Assembly: GCF_014648875.1 (NCBI RefSeq)
Contig: NZ_BMRY01000017.1
Span: 1-64,000, forward strand
Direction: 5' to 3'
DNA: 64,000 nucleotides
Origin: Streptomyces parvus
Lineage (GTDB): Bacteria > Actinomycetota > Actinomycetes > Streptomycetales > Streptomycetaceae
The notes below the pieces were generated by a model. It was not told the DNA's origin. It worked only from the letters and a program-made list of their open reading frames with translations, and made no database searches. The position numbers were made by a program, and so were the translations under genes. Below, one piece after another: positions 34,140 to 43,046 of this stretch. Every line of letters begins with the position of its first letter. Position 1 is the first letter of the stretch.

Positions 34140-34204
34140 GGGGTGTGCGCCGGGCCGGTGTACGTGTACGTGTCCGTCGGGGTGTGCGCCGGGCCGGTGT
34201 ACGT
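34140..34204. repeat. Direct repeat in the ppk upstream region
   Basis: Two copies of about 25 bases beginning GGTGTGCGCCGGGCC and ending GGTGTACGTG start 40 bp apart, in the 391-bp gap between ppk and the ABC permease gene. They do not lie in a convincing gene. Confidence 0.7.
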
Positions 34205-34207
34205 GCT

Positions 34208-34245
34208 CGTCGTCCGGGCCCCCCCCTCGTGGGGCCCGGACGACG
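34208..34245 (-). terminator. Terminator downstream of the GntR-ABC operon
   Basis: A 15-bp perfect stem (CGTCGTCCGGGCCCC paired with GGGGCCCGGACGACG) has an 8-base loop. It lies 20 bp after the stop of the ABC permease gene that ends at 34266. Confidence 0.75.
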
Positions 34246-34265
34246 GGTCTCGCCGGAGTTCCCGC

Positions 34266-35267
34266 TCAGCCGTGGAGGCGGCGCAGGACCCGGAAGGCGG
34301 CGAACACGGCGAGGGCGGCGAGGGCGAGGAGGATGCCGGTCTCGACGAGCTGGAGGGGCCAGTAGTGGGAGGAGGGGTGCACCTCGGTGAAGTGGAGGAC
34401 CCCGCCCCGGGCGCGCATACAGGCCTCGGCGCTCCCCGCCATGTCGGTGCCGAAGCAGTCCTGCCAGTACAGCTTCCGGCCCGACGCCGTGAGCATGCCG
34501 GAATCCAGATGCCAGTCGCCGCCGCTGAGCGTCAGGGGGCCTTCGCCCTGACGGAGGACGTGCGGCCACAGTTCGTAACGCCTCTTGCCCAGACCGAGGG
34601 CGACCGTCCCGAGGACGAGCCCGGTGAGGGACATGGACAGCAGCGTGCGGCGGACGAGCACCGCGCACAGCGCGCCCACCGCCACGGCCAGCAGCGCGAA
34701 GCCGAGAAGGGCGGGACCGGTGCCGGGGAAGACGCCGGATGCGTTCCAGTGGGTCAGGTGGGAGTACGGGTATCCGCGGAGCGCCCGGAGCCCCCAGCGG
34801 TAGACGCCGATCAGGACCGTCAGCCCGACGACCGCGAGCGCGGCGGGCACGGCCAGCCGGGCGGCGAGCCAGTGGGCGGGGGAGACCGACTGCGCCCAGG
34901 CCAGCCGGAAGGTGCCGCTCTCCAGTTCACGGGCGATCAGCGGTCCGGCGACGAAGACGCCGATGAGCCCGGCCAGCAGGAGCAGCACCGTGCCGCCGTC
35001 GCCCAGGAAGACCTCGGTGGACGTACGGGCGTAGCTGGGCTGGTAGACGGAGCCGCCGCACGGGGTGATGTCGCCGTCCGCGCACAGCTCCTTCGCGGAG
35101 GCCATCCAGACACGGAGCGCGACGACGATGCCGATGCCCAGGACCAGCAGGGCGGCACCCGCCCACAGGGCCTTGCGGTGCACCCGAAGCACCACCCGTA
35201 CAGACCCCCGCAGGGTGCCGGGCGTAGTGGCGACGGCCTCGGTCTTCGGGCGGGTGAGGGTGCTCAT
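34266..35267 (-). CDS. ABC transporter permease of the GntR-controlled operon
   Basis: This 333-residue permease has about six membrane segments and a large extracytoplasmic region with several Cys (KELCADGDITPCGG; QDCFGTDMAGSAEACM). The cytosolic motif IARELESGTFRLAWAQSVS is common in actinobacterial ABC-2 permeases of this type. The ATG overlaps the ATPase stop (ATGA). The substrate is unknown; cell-envelope stress or peptide antibiotics are common for YtrA-linked systems. Confidence 0.87.
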   Translation of the reverse strand: MSTLTRPKTEAVATTPGTLRGSVRVVLRVHRKALWAGAALLVLGIGIVVALRVWMASAKELCADGDITPCGGSVYQPSYARTSTEVFLGDGGTVLLLLAGLIGVFVAGPLIARELESGTFRLAWAQSVSPAHWLAARLAVPAALAVVGLTVLIGVYRWGLRALRGYPYSHLTHWNASGVFPGTGPALLGFALLAVAVGALCAVLVRRTLLSMSLTGLVLGTVALGLGKRRYELWPHVLRQGEGPLTLSGGDWHLDSGMLTASGRKLYWQDCFGTDMAGSAEACMRARGGVLHFTEVHPSSHYWPLQLVETGILLALAALAVFAAFRVLRRLHG

Positions 35268-36175
35268 GCCGACACCGCCTCCGCCCGCGTCCCGGCCGCC
35301 GCAGCGCTCGGCGTCAGCAGCGGCGGAGCCTCCGGGGAGCGGAGGTGGGCGAGCAGCAGTTCCTCCAGGGTGGGCTGGGTGACGGCCCAGGTGGCGGTGT
35401 CCACGGGGCCCTCCTTCCTGACGAGCGCGGTGAGCTGACGCCCCGTCGTGCGGGACTCGACGACGGTGTGCGGGGCCAGGTCGCGGGCCTGGCCGGTGAG
35501 CAGGACGTGGGCGGAGACGATGTCCTCGGCCTCGCCGCCGAGCCGGACGCGTCCGCCGTCGACGAACAGGAGGTAGTCGCAGGCGCCCTCCAGCTCGGTG
35601 AGGATGTGCGAGGACATCACGATCGTGGTGCCGTGCTCGGCGGTCTCCGCCATCAGCACGCCCATCAGCTCGTGCCGGGCGAGAGGGTCGAGGTCGGCCA
35701 TCGGCTCGTCCAGCAGCATCAGTTCGGGCCGCTTGCCGAGCGCGAGGGCCAGCGCGAGCCGGGTGCGCTGCCCGCCGGAGAGCGCCCGGACGCGGGCGGT
35801 GCGCGGCAGCGTTCCGGCGATCCGGTCCGCGGTGGCGCGGTCCCACCGCCCGGGGTTCAGCTCGGCCCCGGCCCACAGCGTGTCCGCGACGGTGAGCTGT
35901 GGGTACAGCGGCTTGTCCTGGGCCACGTAGGCGATCCGGTCGCGGACGGCGGCGGGATCGGTGGAGCCCAGGACGGCGAGGGAGCCGGCGCCGGGGCGGT
36001 CCAGGCCGGCCGCCAGGTTCAACAGGGTCGACTTGCCGGCGCCGTTGGGGCCGACGAGGGCGCAGACGCGTCCGGTGGGCAGCCGGAACGAGCAGTCGTG
36101 CAGGGCGCGGTGGCCGCCGCCCCTGCGCCCGTAGGTCTTTCCGAGGCCGTGTGCCTCGATCGCGACGCCGGTCAT
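35264..36175 (-). CDS. ABC transporter ATP-binding protein of the GntR operon
   Basis: This 303-residue ATPase has Walker A GPNGAGKST, signature LSGGQRTR and Walker B LMLLDEPMADLDP. The ATG overlaps the GntR stop (ATGA) and its own stop overlaps the permease start, so regulator, ATPase and permease form one coupled operon. The C-terminal 70 residues form an accessory domain seen in exporters. Confidence 0.92.
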   Translation of the reverse strand: MTGVAIEAHGLGKTYGRRGGGHRALHDCSFRLPTGRVCALVGPNGAGKSTLLNLAAGLDRPGAGSLAVLGSTDPAAVRDRIAYVAQDKPLYPQLTVADTLWAGAELNPGRWDRATADRIAGTLPRTARVRALSGGQRTRLALALALGKRPELMLLDEPMADLDPLARHELMGVLMAETAEHGTTIVMSSHILTELEGACDYLLFVDGGRVRLGGEAEDIVSAHVLLTGQARDLAPHTVVESRTTGRQLTALVRKEGPVDTATWAVTQPTLEELLLAHLRSPEAPPLLTPSAAAAGTRAEAVSA

Positions 36176-36636
36176 CGTTCCTGGTCCCCCTCGTGTGAAC
36201 GGCCCACGGAATCCGTGCCGTTCGTGCCATTCGTGCTGTACGTGCTGTCCAGTACGGCGGTGAAGAGCGCGCCGACGTCGTCCTTCTCCAGTCCGGCCGC
36301 TCGGGCCCGGCGGGCCCAGTCGGCGAGTTCCGTGCGCAGGGGCGCGTCGGCGGCGGTCGCGTCGGGCGCGCCGCCCAGCGTCCGGCGGACGAAGGTGCCG
36401 AGCCCCCGGCGGGCCTCGACGAGGCCTTCGCGCTCCAGCTCCCGGTAGGCCTTGAGGACGGTGTTCGGGTTGATCGCGGTGGCTTCCACGACCTCGCGGG
36501 CGGCCGGCAGCCGGTCGCCCGGTTCGAGCACGCCCAGGCGCAGGGCCTGCTTCGTCTGCTGGACGATCTGGAGGTAGGTGGCGACGCCGCTCCGCCGGTC
36601 GATACGGAACTCGATCGCTGCGGATTCTGCTGCCAT
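36172..36636 (-). CDS. GntR-family regulator, YtrA subfamily
   Basis: This 154-residue repressor has a winged-helix domain (about 10-75; PAAREVVEATAINPNTVLKAYRELEREGLV) and a short C-terminal helical part, the plan of YtrA-type regulators. Its ATG at 36636 follows GGGTGG at 8 bases. A 15-bp inverted repeat overlaps this leader, so autoregulation of its ABC operon is likely. The C-terminus has a Thr/Asn/Gly repeat (STNGTNGTDS). Confidence 0.9.
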   Translation of the reverse strand: MAAESAAIEFRIDRRSGVATYLQIVQQTKQALRLGVLEPGDRLPAAREVVEATAINPNTVLKAYRELEREGLVEARRGLGTFVRRTLGGAPDATAADAPLRTELADWARRARAAGLEKDDVGALFTAVLDSTYSTNGTNGTDSVGRSHEGDQER

Positions 36637-36643
36637 GCGCAGA

Positions 36644-36679
36644 ACCACCCTTTCACTAATTGAGTAGTGAAAGGGTGGT
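36644..36679 (-). promoter_or_regulatory. Probable operator of the GntR(YtrA)-ABC operon
   Basis: A perfect 15-bp inverted repeat (ACCACCCTTTCACTA and TAGTGAAAGGGTGGT) has a 6-base spacer, ATTGAG. It begins 7 bp before the regulator start and covers its ribosome-binding site. Strong symmetry and position fit a self-controlled repressor site; it could also form an mRNA hairpin that masks the site. Confidence 0.75.
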
Positions 36680-36733
36680 GCAAAGAAGGGGCGGCGTCAA
36701 GTGACGCCGCCCCGAACAGGTCTGACGGAGGGT

Positions 36734-37657
36734 TCAGGACTCGGTGCGGTACATCAGGTCCACCTCGTGGGTGGTGAAGCCGATGCGCTCGTACACCGTC
36801 ACGGCCGCCGTGTTGTCCGCGTCCACGTAGAGCATCGCGGTGGGCAGCGCCTGGGCGGCGAGGTGGTGCAGGCCGATGGAGGTCAGCGCCTTGCCGAGGC
36901 CGCCGCCCTGGGCCTCGGGCAGGACCCCGACGACGTACACCTCGCCGACCTGCTCCTCGGCGTGCACCTTCGTCCAGTGGAAGCCGACGATCTCCCCGTC
37001 CCGCTCGGCCAGGAAGAAGCCCTTCGGGTCGAACCAGGGCTCCGCCTTGCGGTCGTCCAGGTCCTGCTGGGTCAGCGACCCCTGCTCGGGGTGGTGAGCG
37101 AAAGCGGCGCGGTTCACGGCGAGCCAGGCGGCGTCGTCCCGACCCGGCTCGAAGGTCCGTACGGTGACGCCCTCGGGCAGCACCGGCTCGGCGAGGTCGA
37201 GCGGGATCAGGCTCCGCCGCAGCTGGCGCAGTTCGCGGAAGAGGGAGAGGCCGAGCACCTGGGCCAGGTGGCGGGCCGCGGAGGTGCCGCCGTGCGCCCA
37301 GACCCGCAGCCGCTTGCCGGTCGCGGCGAGGAGGGCGGCCCCGAGCGCCCGGCCGTGTCCGCTGCCGCGCCGGTCGGGGTGGACGACCAGCTCGGCGGCC
37401 GGGGCCTCGACCGGGTCGGTGTCCTCCAGCTGGGCGTATCCGGCGAGTACGCCGTCGACGGTGAGCAGGAAGTGCCGTACGCCGTCGCGGTGTCCGCCCC
37501 GGATCCGGAGCCTGCCCTGCTCGGAGACCGCCTGTCGGCTGTCAGACGCGGCCGCCTCGGCGAGCAGCGCGAGGACGACCTCGGCCTGTGCGGGGCCGAG
37601 TGCGTCGAGGGCCTGAATCTCGCGTCCGGGGGCGGGGAGGGGTGCGTCAGTCGTCAT
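36734..37657 (-). CDS. mshD: Mycothiol synthase MshD
   Basis: This 307-residue protein has two GNAT domains. The N-terminal half has ELVVHPDRRGSGHGRALGAALL; the C-terminal half has VYVVGVLPEAQGGGLGKALTSIGLHHL and the ending MLYVDADNTAAVTVYERIGF. MshD acetylates cysteinyl-glucosaminyl-inositol in the last step of mycothiol synthesis. Length and motifs fit well. It is transcribed alone, divergent from the 5'-nucleotidase gene. Confidence 0.94.
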   Translation of the reverse strand: MTTDAPLPAPGREIQALDALGPAQAEVVLALLAEAAASDSRQAVSEQGRLRIRGGHRDGVRHFLLTVDGVLAGYAQLEDTDPVEAPAAELVVHPDRRGSGHGRALGAALLAATGKRLRVWAHGGTSAARHLAQVLGLSLFRELRQLRRSLIPLDLAEPVLPEGVTVRTFEPGRDDAAWLAVNRAAFAHHPEQGSLTQQDLDDRKAEPWFDPKGFFLAERDGEIVGFHWTKVHAEEQVGEVYVVGVLPEAQGGGLGKALTSIGLHHLAAQALPTAMLYVDADNTAAVTVYERIGFTTHEVDLMYRTES

Positions 37658-37897
37658 GCCTCCGAGCGTACGGCGAGGGCGAGCCCGGTGGGGCGCGCGG
37701 CGGGGCGGGTACGCGGACGGGCGCCTGCGGCGGGGAGTTCGGCCCTCTGCGGCACGCAAAGGAGCCATATGGAGCCATGTGGCCGGATGGCAACCAGTCC
37801 GTAACCCCGAACACCTGTTGCGCTACGCGCGTTGACTCTAGGCTGCGGCTCGCAGGACGCAGTACTGAGACCACTGAACTGACACACAAGGGGACCG

Positions 37898-39721
37898 ATG
37901 TCAGCGACTCCACAGAAGAACCGCGCTTCCCGGCGGGTGCTCGCCGCCGCGGCCGGTCTGGTCACCGTGGGCGCGCTCGTCGCCGCGATGCCGGCCGGGG
38001 CCCATGACCGGGGCCACGGGCACGGCGGCGGACACGGGCACGGCCACAAGCCCCGTACCGTCGACGTTCAGTTGCTGTCGTTCAACGACCTGCACGGCAA
38101 CCTGGAGCCGCCGGCCGGTTCGGCGGGGAACGTCTCGAAGACGCACCCCGACGGCACGGTCGAGTCGATCCCGGCCGGTGGCGTCGAGTACCTGGCGACC
38201 TCGCTGCGCACCGCGCGCAAGGGCAACCCGTACTCCGTCACGGCGGCCGGCGGTGACATGGTCGGCGCGAGTCCGCTGCTGTCGGGGCTGTTCCACGACG
38301 AGCCGACGATCGAGGCGCTGAACAAGCTCGACCTGGACGTCACGGCGGTCGGCAACCACGAGTTCGACGAGGGCGCCACCGAGCTGGCCCGCCTCCAGAA
38401 CGGCGGCTGCCACCCGGTCGAGGGCTGCTACGAGGAGGGCAAGAAGTTCAGGGGAGCGGACTTCCCCTACCTCGCGGCCAACGTGACCAAGGAGAAGACC
38501 GGCAAGCCGCTGCTGAAGCCGTACACCGTCTGGAAGAAGAAGGGCGTCAAGATCGGCTTCATCGGAGTGACCCTGGAGGGCACCCCGGACATCGTCACGG
38601 CCAACGGCGTCAAGGGCCTGAAGTTCCACGACGAGGTCGAGACGATCAACAAGTACGCCCGCGAGCTGGACCGCAAGGGCGTCAAGTCGATCGTGGCGCT
38701 GATCCACGAGGGCGGCGCCCCGGCCTCCACCTCGTACAACTACGACTGCGACAGCCCCGGCGCGGGCGACGGCATCTCCGGCCCCATCGTCGACATCGCC
38801 AAGGGCATCACGCCGAAGGTGGACGCGCTGGTCACGGGCCACACCCACCAGGCGTACGTGTGCACGGTCCCCGACCCGTCCGGCAAGCCGCGCATGGTCA
38901 CCTCGGCGTCGTCGTTCGGCAAGCTGTACACGGACACCACGCTGACCTACGACCGCCGCACCAACGACATCGTCCGTACGTCGGTGAAGTCGGCGAACCA
39001 CGTCGTGACCCGGGACCAGCCCAAGGCCCCCGACATGACCCGCCTCATCGACCGCTGGAACAAGCTCGCGGCGCCGATCGCGAACAAGCCGCAGGGCTGG
39101 ATCAGCGCCGACATCAACGGCCGCGGCTCCACGGCTCCCGAGAAGCCGCTCGGCAACGTCATCGCCGACGCCCAGCTCGAAGGCCTCGCCCCGGCCGACA
39201 AGGGCGGCGCGGAAGTCGCGTTCATGAACCCGGGCGGTATCCGCGCGGACCTGGTGCACAAGGCGTCCGGCAGTGAGGGCGACGGGGTCGTCACCTACGG
39301 CGAGGCGTTCACCGTGCAGCCGTTCACCAACATGATGAACGTCGTCGACCTGACCGGCGCCCAGCTGGTCACCGCGCTCCAGCAGCAGGTCAGCGGACCG
39401 AACGAGGCCAGCCCGAAGATCCTCCAGGTCTCCAGGGGCCTCACCTACACGCTCGACCTGACGAAGAGCGGCGCGGACCGCGTGGTCGCCGACACCATCA
39501 AGCTGAACGGCGAGGCCATCGACCCGGCGCGCACCTACCGGGTCGCGATGAACGAGTTCCTCGCGGGCGGTGGCGACGGCTTCCCGGCCCTCGGCCAGGG
39601 CACGAACAAGCTGGTCGGCGCGTCCGACCTGGACCTGTTCAACGCCTACCTGGCGGCCCACTCCACGGCCACCGCCCCGCTGGCCCCGCCGGCGACGGAC
39701 CGGATCACGGTCATCCAGTAA
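37898..39721 (+). CDS. Secreted bifunctional metallophosphatase/5'-nucleotidase
   Basis: This 607-residue enzyme has a signal peptide ending near AGAHD (about 35), then a His/Gly-rich metal-binding-like stretch. The catalytic domain shows LLSFNDLHGNLE, GGDMVGASPLL, GNHEFDEG and GHTHQAY, the metal ligands of the UshA family. The C-terminal domain has FMNPGGIRADL and AMNEFLAGGGDGF. It releases phosphate from extracellular nucleotides. AGGGGA precedes the ATG. Its place near pst and ppk fits a phosphate-supply role. Confidence 0.94.
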   Translation: MSATPQKNRASRRVLAAAAGLVTVGALVAAMPAGAHDRGHGHGGGHGHGHKPRTVDVQLLSFNDLHGNLEPPAGSAGNVSKTHPDGTVESIPAGGVEYLATSLRTARKGNPYSVTAAGGDMVGASPLLSGLFHDEPTIEALNKLDLDVTAVGNHEFDEGATELARLQNGGCHPVEGCYEEGKKFRGADFPYLAANVTKEKTGKPLLKPYTVWKKKGVKIGFIGVTLEGTPDIVTANGVKGLKFHDEVETINKYARELDRKGVKSIVALIHEGGAPASTSYNYDCDSPGAGDGISGPIVDIAKGITPKVDALVTGHTHQAYVCTVPDPSGKPRMVTSASSFGKLYTDTTLTYDRRTNDIVRTSVKSANHVVTRDQPKAPDMTRLIDRWNKLAAPIANKPQGWISADINGRGSTAPEKPLGNVIADAQLEGLAPADKGGAEVAFMNPGGIRADLVHKASGSEGDGVVTYGEAFTVQPFTNMMNVVDLTGAQLVTALQQQVSGPNEASPKILQVSRGLTYTLDLTKSGADRVVADTIKLNGEAIDPARTYRVAMNEFLAGGGDGFPALGQGTNKLVGASDLDLFNAYLAAHSTATAPLAPPATDRITVIQ

Positions 39722-39742
39722 GCACGGTGTGACGTGTGGGGG

Positions 39743-39774
39743 AGGGGCGGCGGGCCTGCGGGCCGGCCGCCCCT
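39743..39774 (+). terminator. Terminator after the 5'-nucleotidase gene
   Basis: The 9-bp arms AGGGGCGGC and GCCGCCCCT enclose a further GC-rich inner pairing (GGCC/GGCC). TCCTGTT follows. It lies 22 bp after the stop codon. Confidence 0.65.
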
Positions 39775-39868
39775 TCCTGTTGCCCTTCTTGGCGACGCTT
39801 GTTGACCCTTAAAGTAGGCAGCCGGTTGTAGGCGGTCGGCTGTCGGACCCACCAAGGAGAACCCCCGG

Positions 39869-40552
39869 GTGAGCAACGTACTGAGGATGAACAGCGGCCA
39901 CCGAAAGGTCCGGAGCCTCACCCCGCCGCCGACGGTCGAGGACACCATCGACTTCTTCGACGGGTCGGGCACGCACAGCGTGGTGGCCCGCCCGGAGCGC
40001 GAACTGCCTCCGGGCGGCGTCCCCGCCTACCTGGCGGCCCGGAAGACCGGTTTTCGCTCGTTCGTGCTGTGGTCCGACGAGCACCGCCGCGAACGGGTGG
40101 CGACCGTGGTGACCCGGTCCGCCGACGGCGGGGTCGCCACCTTCCAGGTCCTGGGCCCCCAGGGCGAGTTGATCGGCACGATCGTGCGCGAGAAGGCGCT
40201 CCGGGGGCGTGGCCTGCGGACCCGCTGGACCGTCAGCCAGCCGGGTGGCCCCGAGATGGTGGGGTACAAGGGGCGGATCGTGTGGTGGTTCGTGTGGTGG
40301 CTGTGCCTGCCCCTGATGGTGGTGCTCGTCGTCATCACGGTGTTCGACAGCGTCCCGGGGAACGAGGGCGGGGCCGCGCGTGCCCCTCGGCGTATCCGTT
40401 GGCGGGCGGCCGGCCGGATGCCCCTGGAGTTCCGCTCGGGCGGCGACAAGCTGCATCTGCACGCTCCGGAGGTGGACTGGCGGCTGGGCGCGGCCCTGGT
40501 CGCCCTGGTGCGCAGCTTCAGCGCGGTGAACTGGGACGGCCAGAAGACGTGA
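39869..40552 (+). CDS. Single-span membrane protein of unknown function
   Basis: This 227-residue protein has a soluble N-terminal part (about 1-130), a Trp-rich membrane segment (IVWWFVWWLCLPLMVVLVVITVF, about 135-157) and a basic C-terminal part. The first 130 residues look like a small beta-rich domain (ATFQVLGPQGELIGTIVRE). I do not recognise a family. The GTG start at 39869 follows AAGGAGAAC. Confidence 0.75.
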   Translation: MSNVLRMNSGHRKVRSLTPPPTVEDTIDFFDGSGTHSVVARPERELPPGGVPAYLAARKTGFRSFVLWSDEHRRERVATVVTRSADGGVATFQVLGPQGELIGTIVREKALRGRGLRTRWTVSQPGGPEMVGYKGRIVWWFVWWLCLPLMVVLVVITVFDSVPGNEGGAARAPRRIRWRAAGRMPLEFRSGGDKLHLHAPEVDWRLGAALVALVRSFSAVNWDGQKT

Positions 40553-40600
40553 CCCGTGGCGGGGTGGTGTTCCGGGGCGGCGCGGCGTAGAACTGGGCCC

Positions 40601-40954
40601 ATGTCCGCCCAGCAGCCGCCGCCCCCGCACCGCCCCCACCCGCCTGGCACGTCCGGTGCGCCCGGTGTGCCCTGGGGGTTCGTGCAGCCCCGGCCCCGGG
40701 AGGTGACCGCCGACTACCGCTGCAAGGCGGCAATCCTCACCTGGTCCGCGATCGTCGTGGGGGCCCTCATGGCGGTGGCGCTCGTGGTGAGCGTCGTCTT
40801 CCTCGTACGGGCGGACCAGGACACGAGAAACGCGGCCTACGGCTACCTCGCCCTCGTCCTCTGGGTCGGCATCGCCGCCGCAGTCCCGGTCCTGCTGGCC
40901 CTCGCGATCCCCGCCGCGCGCATGCGGCGGCGGGTGAGGGAGCCGCAGCGCTAA
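40601..40954 (+). CDS. Small two-span membrane protein
   Basis: This 117-residue protein has a Pro/His-rich N-terminus (about 1-45) and two membrane segments (about 50-75 and 81-107). The ATG at 40601 is used since the earlier frame is not gene-like. The function is unknown. Confidence 0.7.
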   Translation: MSAQQPPPPHRPHPPGTSGAPGVPWGFVQPRPREVTADYRCKAAILTWSAIVVGALMAVALVVSVVFLVRADQDTRNAAYGYLALVLWVGIAAAVPVLLALAIPAARMRRRVREPQR

Positions 40955-40969
40955 GGGCTGCCCGGCGGA

Positions 40970-42115
40970 TCAGGCGGCGACGCGTACGTCCTCGCCCCGG
41001 TACTCGCGGATTTCGCGGCAGTCGCGGCAGTGGCCGGGGGTGGGGGAGCGGAAGGCCCGGTCGCAGTCGTCGCAGGTCTGGAAGGGCGTGACGACGATGC
41101 GGGGGCGGGCGGGGACGACCAGGTCGCGTGCTCCGGGGAGCGGTGGGGGCAGCAGGGCGGTCAGCCGGTGCTTGAGGAGTTTGACGGGGTGACGGAGGGG
41201 TTGGGGCAGGTCGTCGGTGAGCGTGCGGCGGATGGTGTCGGGGTGCGCGTCGCGTTCGAGCCAGGTGGCGACTGCGGGGGCGAGTTGACGGATGTCGTCC
41301 TCGGAGAGGGTGAACTGGGGTGCGTGGCGGCGTAGATCGCTGAGGAGCGCGGTGGCGGCGCGGTCGAGCTCAGCGGTGAGCTCGCTGGGCTGGGGGAGCG
41401 GCGGGCGCGGCGGCTTGGGGGCGGTCGGGGGTGGTACGAGCGGTACGAAGGGCGGGGGAGGCGGCGGGGGCGGTACGGGAAGGGAGCCGGGGGGTAGGGG
41501 CGGTGCAGGCGCCTGTTCGGGCTCCGGGCCCGGCTCCGGGTCCGGGCTCGGCTCCGGCTCCGGCTCGGGGTTCGGGTCCGGGTCGGTCTCCGGCTCCGGG
41601 GCGGTCGCCGGGTCTGATTTCGGCGCATGAGCTGGGGGCTGCGCTGAAGGCTGCGCCCGTGCCTGGGGCTGTGCCGGGACCGGGACCGAAACCGGGATCG
41701 GGACCGGGATCGGGACCGGTGCGGGCATCTGGCCGCGAGGGCGCAGCAGTTCGGCGGGCTGGTTGCAGAACACCGTGCGGGTGGCGACCTTCTTGCCGGG
41801 CAGTCGGTGGAGGAAGCGTTGCAGGTAGCCGTGGGCTTCGAGTTCGTGGAGGGCGGCGGCGATGCGCTTCTCGCCTTCCCGGCAGCGGGCGGCGAGAGCC
41901 TTGATGCTGATCTCGGTGCCCTGCGGCAGGGATTGGATGCGTACGGCGAGTCCGACGGCGGTGCAGCTGAGGTCGGGGTGCTGGGCGAGGTGGTTGCCGA
42001 CGACGGTGAAGCGGTCGGTGTGGGGGATGGTGATGTGGATGACGCCTCGGGTGGGGAGAGGTCCGGGAACCTCCGCCAGGGCGCGGGTGAGGGCAGTATT
42101 CTGCTTGGTATCCAT
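40970..42115 (-). CDS. Winged-helix protein with proline-rich linker and C-terminal zinc ribbon
   Basis: This 381-residue protein has an N-terminal winged-helix part (about 20-115: SIKALAARCREGEKRIAAALHELEAHGYLQR), then a long linker of Pro-Val, Glu-Pro and Pro repeats (about 130-240). A helical part follows (SELTAELDRAATALLSDL), and a C-terminal four-Cys zinc ribbon (CDDC and CRDC). It looks like a DNA-binding regulator or replication-initiation-like helper of the kind found in Streptomyces accessory regions. The ATG at 42115 fits a run of GGAAG upstream. Targets are unknown. Confidence 0.8.
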   Translation of the reverse strand: MDTKQNTALTRALAEVPGPLPTRGVIHITIPHTDRFTVVGNHLAQHPDLSCTAVGLAVRIQSLPQGTEISIKALAARCREGEKRIAAALHELEAHGYLQRFLHRLPGKKVATRTVFCNQPAELLRPRGQMPAPVPIPVPIPVSVPVPAQPQARAQPSAQPPAHAPKSDPATAPEPETDPDPNPEPEPEPSPDPEPGPEPEQAPAPPLPPGSLPVPPPPPPPPFVPLVPPPTAPKPPRPPLPQPSELTAELDRAATALLSDLRRHAPQFTLSEDDIRQLAPAVATWLERDAHPDTIRRTLTDDLPQPLRHPVKLLKHRLTALLPPPLPGARDLVVPARPRIVVTPFQTCDDCDRAFRSPTPGHCRDCREIREYRGEDVRVAA

Positions 42116-42399
42116 CGGGAAGTGGTGTCTTCCTTGTTGGCCAGGCCCTCGGTTGGGATTGCAGTCCCGGTCGGGGGCCGACGTATGTCGGGTGTTGGTA
42201 CTGGCGTGAGCATATGCCGGGCAACCCGCCGAAAAGCGAGCTGAGTTGGGAAATGTCACCCGTGTGAGTGATGCAGCCGCGAAAGCCCCCGGGAGCTTGA
42301 CCATGTGCCCTGGGACGCGTCAGGTTCCCGCCAGGTCGGGTTGGGTCGGGTTGGGTTCTTTCTCTTGGTTCTTTAGTAGTTAGCGTCGCGCCTCACCGC

Positions 42400-42470
42400 G
42401 TCGCGGCGGCGCACGATCCGGTGAGCGCTTTACGGGCGGTGTACCGGGTCGCGGCGGCGCACGACCCGGT
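42400..42470. repeat. Pair of 23-bp direct repeats in a 464-bp non-coding gap
   Basis: A 23-base segment beginning GTCGCGGCGGCGCACGA occurs at 42400-42422 and 42448-42470 with a single mismatch, 48 bp apart. Each copy is followed by a related G-rich stretch ending in GCTT. The gap (42116-42579) also carries two copies of GGTCGGGTTG near 42333-42352. No tRNA or convincing small gene is seen in it. Confidence 0.75.
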
Positions 42471-42579
42471 AGGAGCTTCGCGGATGGAGCGACTGGCGAG
42501 GCGCGATCCATGCGCCTTATAGGGTTGTTCGGAAAATCTTGGCGGGCCGAGTACCGCCGGAAATGCCCAGCACGGGGGA

Positions 42580-43026
42580 ATGATGCGCAAGGTACTTATC
42601 GGGGCGAGCTTCGCCATGGCCGCGGTCCTGATCACGGGATGCGCCGCGGAGGAGCCCGCGAAGGACAGCAAGGCGAAAGGCCCGGCCGCGGAGGCCACCG
42701 GGAAGCCCGAGGAATCCGGCGGAAACGGTGAAGGCACCCCGCACGAGGTGACGATCGAGGTCAAGGGCACAGGCGCGAGCACCGTCATGTACACCCTCGA
42801 CGACTCCGACTTCGAGCAGATCACCCTGCCCTGGAAGAAGACGGCCACCATCGCCGCGCGAGGTGCGGAGCGCGAGGTGGGCCGCCTGGTGATCCTCACC
42901 CCCGGCCATGTGACCCTGCCGGACGGCAAGCTCGGCGCGGGACAGTGCTCGATCACCGTCGACGGCAAGAAGGTCGTGGAGAGCGAGGAAGGCTCGGGCA
43001 AGCCCTGCTCGTACAAGCTCAAGTAG
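42580..43026 (+). CDS. MmpS-like lipoprotein
   Basis: This 148-residue lipoprotein has lipobox ITGC. The mature domain resembles MmpS-type transport accessory proteins: beta strands with VMYTLDDSDFEQITLPWKKTATI, then GQCSITVDGKKV and a final Cys. A second in-frame ATG immediately follows and has better spacing from GGGGGA, so the start may be one codon later. There is no MmpL transporter nearby. The HAD gene follows 20 bp downstream. Confidence 0.75.
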   Translation: MMRKVLIGASFAMAAVLITGCAAEEPAKDSKAKGPAAEATGKPEESGGNGEGTPHEVTIEVKGTGASTVMYTLDDSDFEQITLPWKKTATIAARGAEREVGRLVILTPGHVTLPDGKLGAGQCSITVDGKKVVESEEGSGKPCSYKLK

Positions 43027-43046
43027 ACCTCTGCGAGCATGCCCGT

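Noticed and set aside
34057..34365. Cys-rich small plus-strand open frame in the ppk upstream gap
   Set aside because: The Cys pattern comes from a nucleotide direct repeat and the frame runs over the terminator and into the end of the permease gene.
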